Shown here one piece after another: positions 42,529-50,681 of a stretch of DNA of 64,000 bases. Numbering within the stretch: position 1 is the first letter of the stretch; each line of letters starts with the position of its first letter. This DNA is from Mesorhizobium sp. WSM4311 (lineage in GTDB: Bacteria; Pseudomonadota; Alphaproteobacteria; Rhizobiales; Rhizobiaceae). Under the pieces are notes generated by a model. It searched no databases. It saw only the letters and a program-made list of their open reading frames with translations, and was not told where the DNA came from. Location of the stretch: contig NZ_NSFV01000021.1 of assembly GCF_002295115.1 (NCBI RefSeq), forward strand, positions 1-64,000. Reading direction: 5' to 3'. The position numbers and the translations under genes are program-made.

Positions 42529-43797
42529 CTACCGATAAAGGTCGGCCCGTGTCGGCGGCAGGCCGCTTGGCCCCCGCGCGCGCTTGGTGACGACTGTCTG
42601 GAAAATCTGCGCCGAGCCGCGATCGAAGGTGATCGAACAGCCGGTGAGATAAAGCAGCCAGAGCCGTGCCTTGGGCTCGCCAACCTCAGCGATCGCCTCA
42701 TCGAAGCGGGCCTGCAGGCGCTCGGCCCACAGCCTGCAGGTGCGGGCATAATGCTCGCGCAAATTCTCGACGTCGGCGACGAGGAAACCGTGCGCCTCGA
42801 GATTCCCGAGCGTCATGCCGATGGTGTCGAGCTCGCCGCCCGGGAAGATGTATTTGATCAGCGCCCTGTATTCCGGTCCTTTGCGCAGGGTCTTCTTCGG
42901 GTCGCCCTTGCTGCGCCGCGTGATGGCGTGGTGCAGGTAGATGCCGCCGGGCTTCAGCAGACGGTGGACGGTCGAGAAATAGGCCGCATGGTTGGCGAGG
43001 CCCAGATGCTCGAACATGCCGATCGACGATATCTTGTCGAACGTGCCGGAAAGCTCGGCGTAGGATTTTATCTCGATGGTGATGCGGTCCTCGAGCCCCT
43101 CGGCGCGGATGCGTTCGCGCGCCAGCTTCGTCTGCGCTTCCGACAGCGACACGCCACGGCCGACGACGCCGTAGTGCTTCGCCGCGTGGATCAGCATCGC
43201 CCCCCAGCCGCAGCCGATGTCGAGCAGGCTTTCGCCCGGCTTCAGCCGGAGCTTGCGGCAGATGTGGTCGAGCTTGTCGATCTGCGCCTGGTCTATGCCG
43301 TTGGCGAAATCCCTGAAATAGCCGCAGCTGTAGACCATTCGTTCGTCGAGGAAGAGCCGGTAGAAAGCATTCGAAATGTCGTAGTGATGCTGGATCGCCT
43401 CCTTGCTCGAACCGCTGACATAAGGATTGTGTCCCGATAGATCGGTGCGTGCCGTCATCTGCTTTCGCGAAAGCAGCACGGCCGGGAGGTCGCGCAGAAT
43501 CGCCAGCTTCGGCAGCGATCTGAGCTTTGTCTTCAACTTACCTTGCGAAGGCAGGGCGTAGAAATCGAACAGCGATCCCTCTTCGATATCGACGGTTTTG
43601 GAAATCCACATCTCGACCAGCGTCGAGAAAGTCGGCCGACGGGCTAGTTGCCAGACGATGTCCTGGTCGTTGATGGCAAGCACAGGACCGCCGGCGGGGC
43701 CGATCCGTTCCCCGGTCCATAGCCTGACGGCAAAGCCCGGCTGCAGCGCCCCGATCACGGTTCGTACGATGCGCGCGGCTCTCTCGGTGGCGTCCAT
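42529..43797 (-). CDS. cfa: Cyclopropane-fatty-acyl-phospholipid synthase
   Basis: A 422-residue SAM-dependent enzyme that adds a methylene bridge to unsaturated phospholipid acyl chains. SAM motif I is LLDIGCGWGAML, with NPYVSGSSKEAIQHHYDISN before it and FEHLGLANH after. Family end segment RTCRLWAERLQARFDE and LYLTGCSITFDRG are present. ATG 43797 with GGGAGGGAC upstream was chosen; a longer frame to 43851 exists. Stop codons of cfa and the MOSC gene are adjacent. Confidence 0.92.
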   Translation of the reverse strand: MDATERAARIVRTVIGALQPGFAVRLWTGERIGPAGGPVLAINDQDIVWQLARRPTFSTLVEMWISKTVDIEEGSLFDFYALPSQGKLKTKLRSLPKLAILRDLPAVLLSRKQMTARTDLSGHNPYVSGSSKEAIQHHYDISNAFYRLFLDERMVYSCGYFRDFANGIDQAQIDKLDHICRKLRLKPGESLLDIGCGWGAMLIHAAKHYGVVGRGVSLSEAQTKLARERIRAEGLEDRITIEIKSYAELSGTFDKISSIGMFEHLGLANHAAYFSTVHRLLKPGGIYLHHAITRRSKGDPKKTLRKGPEYRALIKYIFPGGELDTIGMTLGNLEAHGFLVADVENLREHYARTCRLWAERLQARFDEAIAEVGEPKARLWLLYLTGCSITFDRGSAQIFQTVVTKRARGPSGLPPTRADLYR

Positions 43798-43964
43798 GGT
43801 CCCTCCCGTGACCGATAACGCCATGTTGTCCGTTTTGGCCGGGGATCGCAAGCCGAAGCACGCGGACCCGACTGCGCGGCATTCTCCGGCGGGACGCCTT
43901 TTTCAGCCCGGCATCTTGTCATTTGCTGCAACGCACCCCATCATGAGGATGTGTTCAACAAATC

Positions 43965-43979
43965 GAAAGGAGGTGATCC
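43965..43979 (+). promoter_or_regulatory. Exceptionally long Shine-Dalgarno sequence
   Basis: GAAAGGAGGTGATCC is complementary over 15 contiguous bases to the 3' end of 16S rRNA as known for rhizobia. The GGAGG core is seven bases before the ATG at 43981. Far longer than any other ribosome binding site in this window. Confidence 0.8.
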
Positions 43980-43980
43980 G

Positions 43981-44052
43981 ATGTCGAGTGATTTCGTTTT
44001 CCAGAACGTGGCCTCAGCGGATTGCACTTTCGGGAAGCAGTCTTCCCGTTAA
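43981..44052 (+). CDS. 23-residue peptide behind an extreme Shine-Dalgarno site
   Basis: The frame reads MSSDFVFQNVASADCTFGKQ then SSR and TAA. It is not hydrophobic and shows no family similarity that I recognise. It lies alone between the divergent upstream side of cfa and the convergent 3' end of the TadG-like gene, so it is not a leader of either gene. A structured segment and a strong terminator follow within 110 bp, making an independent ~200-base transcript likely. It could be a translated small protein, or the frame could serve a regulatory RNA that binds ribosomes. Confidence 0.45.
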   Translation: MSSDFVFQNVASADCTFGKQSSR

Positions 44053-44105
44053 GGCGCGAGATGCGCGGCAGGTAGCCCGAAGGGGTTGCCGCCACAGGCC
44101 GCGCC
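44053..44105 (+). ncRNA. Potential structured RNA segment after the 23-codon ORF
   Basis: GGCGCG (44053-44058) can pair with CGCGCC (44100-44105), enclosing GCGGCA (44065-44070) paired with TGCCGC (44087-44092) and an inner CCC/GGG stem. The nested pairing spans exactly the gap between the stop codon and the terminator. Not matched to any RNA family I know. Confidence 0.4.
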
Positions 44106-44118
44106 ATGGACGGAAACA

Positions 44119-44161
44119 CGGAAGGCCGCCGGCTTCGAAAGAAGCGGCGGCCTTTTCCGTT
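44119..44161 (+). terminator. Strong Rho-independent terminator
   Basis: CGGAAGGCCGCC and GGCGGCCTTTTCCG pair, with inner GCTTC/GAAGC and a GAAA loop. The stem is long, GC-rich and followed by T-rich sequence. It terminates the small + strand unit and may also end the TadG-like gene from the other side. Confidence 0.8.
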
Positions 44162-44190
44162 GGGCCAATGTCGCCGGAGGCCACGGCGGT

Positions 44191-45624
44191 TCACTTGGCG
44201 ATCGTCAGCCGCTCGATGTTCTGCACGATGGCATTGAACGCTTCGTTCAGTTCGGGACCCGTAGCCGCCTCGTAATAATGTTTCAGGGTGGACGTGTCCG
44301 CTGTCGAGCAGCCCTGGAGCACGCTCTTTGCCTGATCCCGCTCGGTCGATGTCATCGACGGATCGTCGAGATCGAAACCTATGGTGAAGATCTCGATGCC
44401 GTCGCGCTTCATGTTGTCGCAAATGCTTTCGGCATTGCTTCGCGACATCTGACCGGCATTCTGCGATCTGGGTGCGCTTCGCCCGCCGGCGAACGCCGTG
44501 TTGAACTGGCCGTCCGTCATCAGGATCGCGACCTTGCCGACCTTTCTGTTGTCGAAATTGGCGGGACCGGTGCCCAGCCGGGCGTTGACAATGGTCGAGC
44601 GCCAGGACGGCGAGAGCATGTAATAGCCCCATTGCACGGCGATGCCGCCGGCGGTCACGCCCGCCGCCTTGAAATCAGCAATCGTGTCGAGCAATTTCTG
44701 TTTGTCGGCTGTCAGCGGAATGAGCTCCGGCGTCGGGCAGGTACCCATGCGATCATCGCGGTTGACCTTGGCGAGATACTCCTGGTTCTGGTTGTTCCTG
44801 CGCAACTCGGACGGCCCGTCGGACGAGTAATCGGCATAGCCATCCTTGTCCTTGCGCTCGGTGGCGCATTTGTCGGGCCGCAGGGTCACGGATGAGCCAA
44901 CCGGGATCGGTGCACCCGCTGATGGCACTGGTGGTGGCAGATTCGAGCCCCCTGCCTGCTCGACGAAAACGCTGTCGGCGAGGCCGCCCGTATTCACCGC
45001 TTCGGCATAGGGAACAATGGCCACGCGCACGCGCGGATTGTTCGGGTCGATGTTGTTGTCCAGCAGATTTTCTACGGCGGTTGAAGCGGCGGCCTGCAGG
45101 TCGCCGATCTTGTCGGTCTTTGCCCACCAGTTGGCGGCCATCGATCCTGTCACATCGAGCATCATCGCCACTTCGATGGTCTTGTCCGAATAAAGCGATG
45201 TCGTCGACGCGGTGACGCGTTTCGTATTGCCCATGCCGAAAACTGGGAAGAACAGGGCGACATCGACATGGGCGTCCGCCTGCACCGTGTTGGCGGTCCT
45301 GTCGACGATAAGCTTGTCGAGCACTATTTGGTCGGGCTGCAGAATGCCCGCCGTGCTGTTGGCCACGAGAAAGTTCTGCACCGCCTTGTTGGCGTCGGCC
45401 TCCTTGATGACCCCGGTCGTCAGGTCGCGGGCCGTCGATGTCACCGCGGCGTCGATCACCCCTTGCAGGCTCGATTTGGCGTTGTAGAGCTGCGAGATGT
45501 CGACCGAGAAGCCTGCGGCCAGCGCCAGGACCGAGGCAGCAAAGCTGAACAGGATCGCGAAATTTCCACCGCTGTGTCTGGCGAACCCGCCGACCGCGTG
45601 AACAAGACCCCCGTAATTTCGCAT
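44191..45624 (-). CDS. TadG-like pilus-associated protein with von Willebrand domain
   Basis: A 477-residue protein. An N-terminal TadE/TadG-type signal and helix (GNFAILFSFAASVLALAAGF, residues 20-40, preceding VDISQLYNAKSSLQGVIDAA) is followed by a von Willebrand A domain with MIDAS motif DVTGSM. It is probably secreted or membrane-anchored and cell-surface-associated. ATG 45624 with GGAGGC upstream was chosen over a frame reaching 45783. It stands alone, without tad secretion genes nearby. Role in adhesion or pilus assembly is inferred from family. Confidence 0.85.
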   Translation of the reverse strand: MRNYGGLVHAVGGFARHSGGNFAILFSFAASVLALAAGFSVDISQLYNAKSSLQGVIDAAVTSTARDLTTGVIKEADANKAVQNFLVANSTAGILQPDQIVLDKLIVDRTANTVQADAHVDVALFFPVFGMGNTKRVTASTTSLYSDKTIEVAMMLDVTGSMAANWWAKTDKIGDLQAAASTAVENLLDNNIDPNNPRVRVAIVPYAEAVNTGGLADSVFVEQAGGSNLPPPVPSAGAPIPVGSSVTLRPDKCATERKDKDGYADYSSDGPSELRRNNQNQEYLAKVNRDDRMGTCPTPELIPLTADKQKLLDTIADFKAAGVTAGGIAVQWGYYMLSPSWRSTIVNARLGTGPANFDNRKVGKVAILMTDGQFNTAFAGGRSAPRSQNAGQMSRSNAESICDNMKRDGIEIFTIGFDLDDPSMTSTERDQAKSVLQGCSTADTSTLKHYYEAATGPELNEAFNAIVQNIERLTIAK

Positions 45625-46004
45625 CCAACAGCCTCCGCTTGCCTCGGCCTCGTCGCCGCAATGAGGGCAATGCAGGATTCCAGCCGGAAGCCGCTCGTCA
45701 GGCGCCGGAACCGAGCCCCTAACCTTCAACCTTTTGTTTTTGTTGGACTTCGGCTGTGTCGAAGGTGAATGACTGGTAAACAAAAAGTCGCGGCATCAGC
45801 CGCGTTTACGGACTGCTTACCATGCTTGAATCGAGGCTATCGCGGACTGCTTCGCACCGTCCTGATGCGGCACATGCCTTCTGTGCCGCAACGGGCCAAC
45901 TGTACCGAGATAGCCGAGTAAGTTGGGGCGCGAACGGAATCAAAATGTGTTGAGATTCAGGTCAGGCCATTTGCGAGCCGGCATCACCTGAATATCAACA
46001 TACC
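45625..46004. other. Intergenic region with two hairpins
   Basis: No supported gene. TGCGGCAC (45866-45873) and GTGCCGCA (45883-45890) form a perfect 8-bp stem with a 9-base loop. ATTCAGGT (45955-45962) and ACCTGAAT (45986-45993) form a second, looser stem next to the end of the transglutaminase-like gene. The first may be regulatory for the TadG-like gene; the second may be a weak terminator. Confidence 0.45.
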
Positions 46005-46874
46005 TTAGGCCAGCATCTGTGCGCTGGCCGTCCTGTCGATACCGTGATGGGGCGGATTGAACAGATTGCCTTCCTGCTCATAGGTCCACACCTTGAACAG
46101 GCTGAGCCGGTGTGGACCAAAACTGTGCAGCAAAGGCACGTCGGTGGCGTCGCGGCCGCGCGCGATGACGACACGACCGGTCCTAGGCCGGTTGTGGCGT
46201 GGATCGAACGTGTACCATTTGCCGTCGACGAACACTTCCATCCACGCCGAGAAATCCATCGGCGCCGGATCGATCGGCACGCCGATATCGCCGAGATAGC
46301 CGTTCACATAGCGCGCCGGAATGTTCATGCAGCGGCAGAGCGTGATCGCCAGATGGGCGAAGTCGCGGCAGACGCCGACCCGCTCCTCATGCGCCTGCGC
46401 CGCCGTGCGGGTCGAACGCGCATAGCCATAGCCGAACGACAGCCGGTTGTGGACATAGTCGACGATCGCCTGCACCCGTGCCCAGCCGGAGGGAAGATGG
46501 CCAAACAGCTGCCAGGCGAGACTACTGAGGTGATCGGTCTCGCAATAGCGGCTGCCCAGGAGATAGACGAGCACATCGTCGGGTAATTCGGCCACCGGCA
46601 CTTCCCGGGCCAGCGTGTTGACCTCGTCCGTCTCGCCACTGTCTTCGATCACTGCGTCATAGAGGATGCGAAAGGCGCCGGCTGGTGCGGTGAAGCGGCG
46701 GCAGCCATTGCCATGCAGGTCATGGTAGAGCTTGGTCGGCACCGAAGGCGAGGTCAGCACCCGCGTCTGCCGCTTGATGTCGGCTTGCCTGTCCTTGTGG
46801 ATCTCGAGCAGCGAAATCACCGGCGTGGCCTCTGCGCACTCAATGGCGATTTCGTAGCCGAGCCGGATCAGCAT
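46005..46874 (-). CDS. Transglutaminase-like protein
   Basis: A 289-residue transglutaminase-fold protein with an N-terminal beta domain and catalytic-type Cys C169 in RVGVCRDFAH. The Asp site is in KWYTFDPRHNRPRTGRV. At the usual catalytic His position (HxWxE) the sequence reads FSAWMEVF, so His is replaced by Ser; this variant may be common in rhizobial members but implies a modified or lost activity. ATG 46874 with GGGGACC was chosen over 47036. Function unknown, possibly peptidase-like. Adjacent to the HAD gene in divergent orientation. Confidence 0.82.
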   Translation of the reverse strand: MLIRLGYEIAIECAEATPVISLLEIHKDRQADIKRQTRVLTSPSVPTKLYHDLHGNGCRRFTAPAGAFRILYDAVIEDSGETDEVNTLAREVPVAELPDDVLVYLLGSRYCETDHLSSLAWQLFGHLPSGWARVQAIVDYVHNRLSFGYGYARSTRTAAQAHEERVGVCRDFAHLAITLCRCMNIPARYVNGYLGDIGVPIDPAPMDFSAWMEVFVDGKWYTFDPRHNRPRTGRVVIARGRDATDVPLLHSFGPHRLSLFKVWTYEQEGNLFNPPHHGIDRTASAQMLA

Positions 46875-47044
46875 CACAGGTCCCCTTCGATCGTCATGGA
46901 AAGCAATGCCGTTCCAACGTCGCGAGATGGCTGTGGTTCCCTGGACCGCCGCAAAATAGGCCCTCGTGCCTTTCCATGCCCGCGCCTTGACGTTACGGTT
47001 GGGCAGCCCTCCCTCGACACGCTCCCCCGACTTCAAGGAAAATC

Positions 47045-47710
47045 ATGTTTGCTGGCAGAAAATTCGCGGCCTTCCTTTTCGACATGGATGGCACGCTCAT
47101 CAATTCCATCGCCTCGGCGGAGCGGGTGTGGAGCGATTGGGCGCGCCGCCATGGCCTCGACGTCGCCGCCTTCCTGCCGACGATCCACGGCGTGCGGGCG
47201 ATCGAGACCATCACCAACCTTGCCCTTCCAGGCGTCGACCCGGCGCATGAGGCCGACCTGCTGCTGAAGGCCGAGGCCGCCGATCTCGACGGCATTGTCC
47301 CGATCGCCGGCGCCGTGGCGTTTCTCAAGGCGCTGCCGGGCGAAAGCTGGGCGATCGTCACCTCGGCGCCACGCTCCCTGGCGCTTGCGCGCATGGAGGC
47401 TGCCGGCATTCCTGTCCCCGCGGTCATCGTTGCGGCTGAAGACGTTTCGCGTGGCAAGCCGGCCCCCGACTGTTTCCGGCTTGGCGCGCAACGGCTCGGC
47501 TTCGATGCGCGCGACTGCCTGGTGTTCGAGGATGCTCCGGCCGGCATCGCGGCGGCCGAGGCCGCGCAAGCCGCGGTCATGGTGATCAGCGCCACGCATT
47601 CGCACCCGCTGCCGACACTGCATGCCGCGATCCTGGGCTATGACAATGTCGGCATCACCATCGACGAGCGCGGTTGGCTGGCGCTTGAGGCGCAGCGCAA
47701 CGCCGCTTGA
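47045..47710 (+). CDS. HAD-superfamily sugar phosphatase
   Basis: A 221-residue haloacid dehalogenase-like hydrolase of the beta-phosphoglucomutase/phosphatase type. Motif I FDMDGTL (12-18), motif II TSAPRS, motif III GKPAPD with Lys, and FEDAPAG (motif IV). The cap domain is the small helical type. Related to glycerol-3-phosphatase/sugar phosphatases; substrate unknown. Ends 9 bp from the convergent DUF1674 gene. Confidence 0.9.
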   Translation: MFAGRKFAAFLFDMDGTLINSIASAERVWSDWARRHGLDVAAFLPTIHGVRAIETITNLALPGVDPAHEADLLLKAEAADLDGIVPIAGAVAFLKALPGESWAIVTSAPRSLALARMEAAGIPVPAVIVAAEDVSRGKPAPDCFRLGAQRLGFDARDCLVFEDAPAGIAAAEAAQAAVMVISATHSHPLPTLHAAILGYDNVGITIDERGWLALEAQRNAA

Positions 47711-47719
47711 GACCAATCC

Positions 47720-47941
47720 CTAAAAATCGCTGGTCAGCCCTTTGACTTCCCAGTCACCATAGCGGCCGGGTTCCTTGCCGCCACGGCCGCCGACTTCCTT
47801 CGGCAGCGCGGCTTCCTTGCTGCGATAATCCGTACGCCGCGCCTCGGCCTCGGCCAGCGCCCGCTGTGCGGCGGGCGACAGGTCTCTTGGCGGCGCATCG
47901 TCGTTCGGGCCGGCTGGCGTTTTGCTGGTCTGGTCGGTCAT
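47720..47941 (-). CDS. DUF1674 protein (succinate dehydrogenase assembly factor 4-like)
   Basis: A 73-residue protein ending KEVGGRGGKEPGRYGDWEVK with GLTSDF, the conserved DUF1674/SDHAF4 C-terminus (G-R-GGKEP-RYGDWE). The eukaryotic homologue assists flavinylated SdhA in complex II assembly; the bacterial role is inferred to be the same. The N-terminal half is disordered and charged. Located beside htpX, in an order typical for rhizobia. Confidence 0.9.
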   Translation of the reverse strand: MTDQTSKTPAGPNDDAPPRDLSPAAQRALAEAEARRTDYRSKEAALPKEVGGRGGKEPGRYGDWEVKGLTSDF

Positions 47942-48046
47942 GCGATAGTCCCGGCAGATTGAAATGGGGGCAGGTGTTTCCCATCATATAGCCATGAACC
48001 CACGACGATCGACCCCCTTTCACCGCTTTCTGGACAGGAGCAGACG

Positions 48047-49066
48047 ATGAACACCCTTCGCACCGCCATGCTTCTGGCCGCGATGACGGCGCTGTTCATG
48101 GGCGTCGGCTTCCTGATCGGCGGTTCGGGCGGCATGATGATCGCCCTGCTGATCGCCGCCGGCACCAATCTGTTCAGCTACTGGAACGCCGACAAGATGG
48201 TGCTGTCGATGAACCGCGCCGTCGAGGTCGATGAGAAGAACGCGCCGGAATATTACGCCATCGTCCAGGGGCTGGCCAAGCAGGCCGGGCTGCCGATGCC
48301 CAGGACCTATCTGATCGACAACCCGCAGCCCAACGCCTTCGCCACCGGCCGCAACCCGCAGAACGCGGCGGTCGCCGCCTCCACCGGGCTGCTGCAGCGG
48401 CTGACCCATGAAGAGGTCGCGGCCGTGATGGCGCACGAACTCGCCCACGTCCAGCACCGCGACACGCTGACCATGACCATCGTCGCCACCTTTGCCGGCG
48501 CCATCTCGATGCTCGGCAATTTCGCCTTCTTCCTCGGCGGCAACCGCGACAACAACAACCCGTTCGGTTTTGTCGGCGTGCTGGCGGCGATGATCGTGGC
48601 GCCCTTTGCCGCGATGATCGTGCAGATGGCGGTCAGCCGCACCCGCGAATACGAGGCCGACCGGCGCGGTGCCGAAATCTGTGGACACCCGCTGTGGCTG
48701 GCATCGGCGCTTGACAAGATCGCCCGCGGCGCCGAACGCATTCCCAACCCCGATGCGGAGCGCAATCCGGCGATGGCGCATCTCTTCATCATCAATCCCC
48801 TGCACGGCGAGCGCATGGACAATCTGTTCTCCACCCACCCGAGCACTGAAAACCGCATCACCGCATTGCAGAAGATGGCACGGCAGATGGCGGGCGGCAA
48901 CCAGGCCGCCCCGCGCCCGACGCCAGCGCCTCGGCAGGCCGGGGAACAACAGCCGTCCGGCCCGTGGGGCCAGGCCCCTCAAGCGGAACAGCCGGCGGCA
49001 CCGGAAAGGCCTAAGGCCAACCCATGGGGGCGCAATCCGACCGGACCCAAAGGCCGATGGTCGTGA
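48047..49066 (+). CDS. htpX: Zinc metalloprotease HtpX
   Basis: A 339-residue M48 membrane protease for quality control of inner-membrane proteins. HELAH zinc motif at 130-134 and the third ligand in REYEADRRG. Four hydrophobic segments (8-25, 28-45, 148-165, 180-198) place the active site in the cytoplasm. The C-terminal ~45 residues are Pro/Gln/Ala-rich and variable. Overlaps the start of rsmB by 10 bp, so the two are co-transcribed. Confidence 0.94.
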   Translation: MNTLRTAMLLAAMTALFMGVGFLIGGSGGMMIALLIAAGTNLFSYWNADKMVLSMNRAVEVDEKNAPEYYAIVQGLAKQAGLPMPRTYLIDNPQPNAFATGRNPQNAAVAASTGLLQRLTHEEVAAVMAHELAHVQHRDTLTMTIVATFAGAISMLGNFAFFLGGNRDNNNPFGFVGVLAAMIVAPFAAMIVQMAVSRTREYEADRRGAEICGHPLWLASALDKIARGAERIPNPDAERNPAMAHLFIINPLHGERMDNLFSTHPSTENRITALQKMARQMAGGNQAAPRPTPAPRQAGEQQPSGPWGQAPQAEQPAAPERPKANPWGRNPTGPKGRWS

Positions 49067-50445
49067 GCGTGGCGGGATCTCGACGCGCAGGCTCAGGCAA
49101 TCAGGATCATAGAGACGGCGGCGAATTCGTCGCCGGTCTCGCCGCCCGCAAGGCGGCGGCGCGGCTGCTTGCCGCTGTCATCGATGCCAGGACTCCGCTC
49201 GACGGACTGACCGACCACGAAAACGGCCATCCGCAATACAAGGCGCTCGATTTGCGCGATCGTGGCCTGGTGCGGGCAATCCTGGTCACCGCGCTGCGCT
49301 TCCGCATGACCATTACGGGCCTGCTGGCGCGGCGCCTGGAAAAGCCGCTGCCGCCCAACGCCACCGCTTTGTCGCATATGCTGCATGTGGCGGCCGCGCA
49401 GATCCTGTTCCTCGACATTCCCGACAGCGCCGCTGTCGACCTTGCGGTCACCCACGCCAAGTCCGATCCGCGCACGCAACGCTTTTCCGGCCTCGTCAAC
49501 GGCGTGCTGCGCACGCTCGCGCGTGCCAAGGAAACCGAACTGCCCGCCGCTCTTGCCGCGACCGATGAAGCGCCAAAATGGTTTTCCGACCGGCTGAAGG
49601 CTGCCTATGGCGCCAATAAAGCGAAGCTCATTCTCGCCGCGCACCGGTACGAGGCGCCGGTCGACTTCTCGGTCAAGGCCGATCCCGAACTCTGGGCCGA
49701 AAAACTCGGCGGCATCGTGCTGCCGACCGGCACGGTGCGCGTGCAAAATCTTGCCGGTGCCGTCACCGACCTGCCCGGCTTCGCCGAAGGTGCCTGGTGG
49801 GTCCAGGATGCCGCGGCCAGCCTGCCGGCGCGGCTTTTCGGCGATGTCGGCGGATTGCGCGTCGCCGACCTCTGCGCCGCGCCCGGCGGCAAGACCGCGC
49901 AGCTGGTCCTGGCCGGCGCCCGGGTCACCGCCGTCGACACCTCGAAAAACCGGCTTGGGCGGCTGGCGCAGAATCTCGACCGCCTCGGCCTCTCGGCCGA
50001 AATCGTCCAGGCCGACTTGCTCAAATATGAGCCCACGGAGCTGTTCGACGCCGTGCTGCTCGACGCGCCGTGCTCGTCGACCGGCACGGTGCGCCGGCAT
50101 CCCGACGTGCCATGGACCAAGACGGCGGCCGATGTCGAAAAGCTCGCCGACCTGCAAAGGCGGTTGCTCGCCCGCGCCGTCACGCTGGTCAGGCCCGGTG
50201 GCCGGATCGTCTTTTCCAATTGTTCGCTCGACCCGCTCGAAGGCGAAGACCTGTATCTGGCGTTTCTGAAGGAAACGCCAGTGGTCGTCGATGATCCGCT
50301 GCGGCAAGGCGAGATCGCCGGCATCGATTCGTTCCTGACGGCGCAAGGCACGCTGCGCACCACGCCCGCCGATCTCGACCTCGGCGCCCCGGAGCGCTCG
50401 GGGCTGGACGGTTTCTTCGCCGCGCGCATGCGCCGCGCCGGCTAA
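49057..50445 (+). CDS. rsmB: 16S rRNA m5C967 methyltransferase RsmB
   Basis: A 462-residue RNA cytosine-C5 methyltransferase. N-terminal NusB-like domain (residues ~25-150), then SAM-binding [15 protein letters not shown], catalytic [16 protein letters not shown] (motif IV) and [13 protein letters not shown] (motif VI Cys). The start is taken as ATG 49057, overlapping htpX. A GTG at 49063 that forms GTGA with the htpX stop is equally possible. Cytoplasmic rRNA modification enzyme; length fits alphaproteobacterial members. Confidence 0.9.
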   Translation: MVVSVAGSRRAGSGNQDHRDGGEFVAGLAARKAAARLLAAVIDARTPLDGLTDHENGHPQYKALDLRDRGLVRAILVTALRFRMTITGLLARRLEKPLPPNATALSHMLHVAAAQILFLDIPDSAAVDLAVTHAKSDPRTQRFSGLVNGVLRTLARAKETELPAALAATDEAPKWFSDRLKAAYGANKAKLILAAHRYEAPVDFSVKADPELWAEKLGGIVLPTGTVRVQNLAGAVTDLPGFAEGAWWVQDAAASLPARLFGDVGGLRVADLCAAPGGKTAQLVLAGARVTAVDTSKNRLGRLAQNLDRLGLSAEIVQADLLKYEPTELFDAVLLDAPCSSTGTVRRHPDVPWTKTAADVEKLADLQRRLLARAVTLVRPGGRIVFSNCSLDPLEGEDLYLAFLKETPVVVDDPLRQGEIAGIDSFLTAQGTLRTTPADLDLGAPERSGLDGFFAARMRRAG

Positions 50446-50494
50446 ATGCATGTCGCCCAAAAGTGCGTAGCGGTTTTGGGACAACGACATGCAT
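50446..50494. repeat. Rhizobial intergenic palindrome after rsmB
   Basis: ATGCATGTCGCCCAAAA pairs with TTTTGGG..CGACATGCAT around GTGCGTAGCGG. It begins right after the rsmB stop and shares its form with the palindrome at 7931. Confidence 0.55.
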
Positions 50495-50583
50495 GGAACA
50501 AAAAGCAAGTCGCGTCGCGTCCGGCCGGCGGGTGCGGCGCTATTTGACTTAACTCACAGGATTTGCTGACTTTTTTAGGGAGA

Positions 50584-50605
50584 GTATAGGCCCCCGGACC
50601 TATAC
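50584..50605. promoter_or_regulatory. 7-bp inverted repeat upstream of the heparinase-like gene
   Basis: GTATAGG-CCCCCGGA-CCTATAC, a perfect palindrome 77 bp before the gene start. TATAGG could double as a -10 element with TTGCTG 16 bp upstream. Candidate operator or promoter-proximal hairpin. Confidence 0.35.
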
Positions 50606-50681
50606 CCAGGAATTCGCCTTCGCACGACTCGTTCATTCATGTAAACTCTGCGCCGGGGTAGAGGACGGACCAGGAGGGCTT

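Noticed and set aside
43598-44275. 225-codon + frame across the small-ORF region
   Set aside because: It begins antisense to cfa, reads through the SD and terminator in another frame, and its product is low-complexity Arg-rich without family signal.
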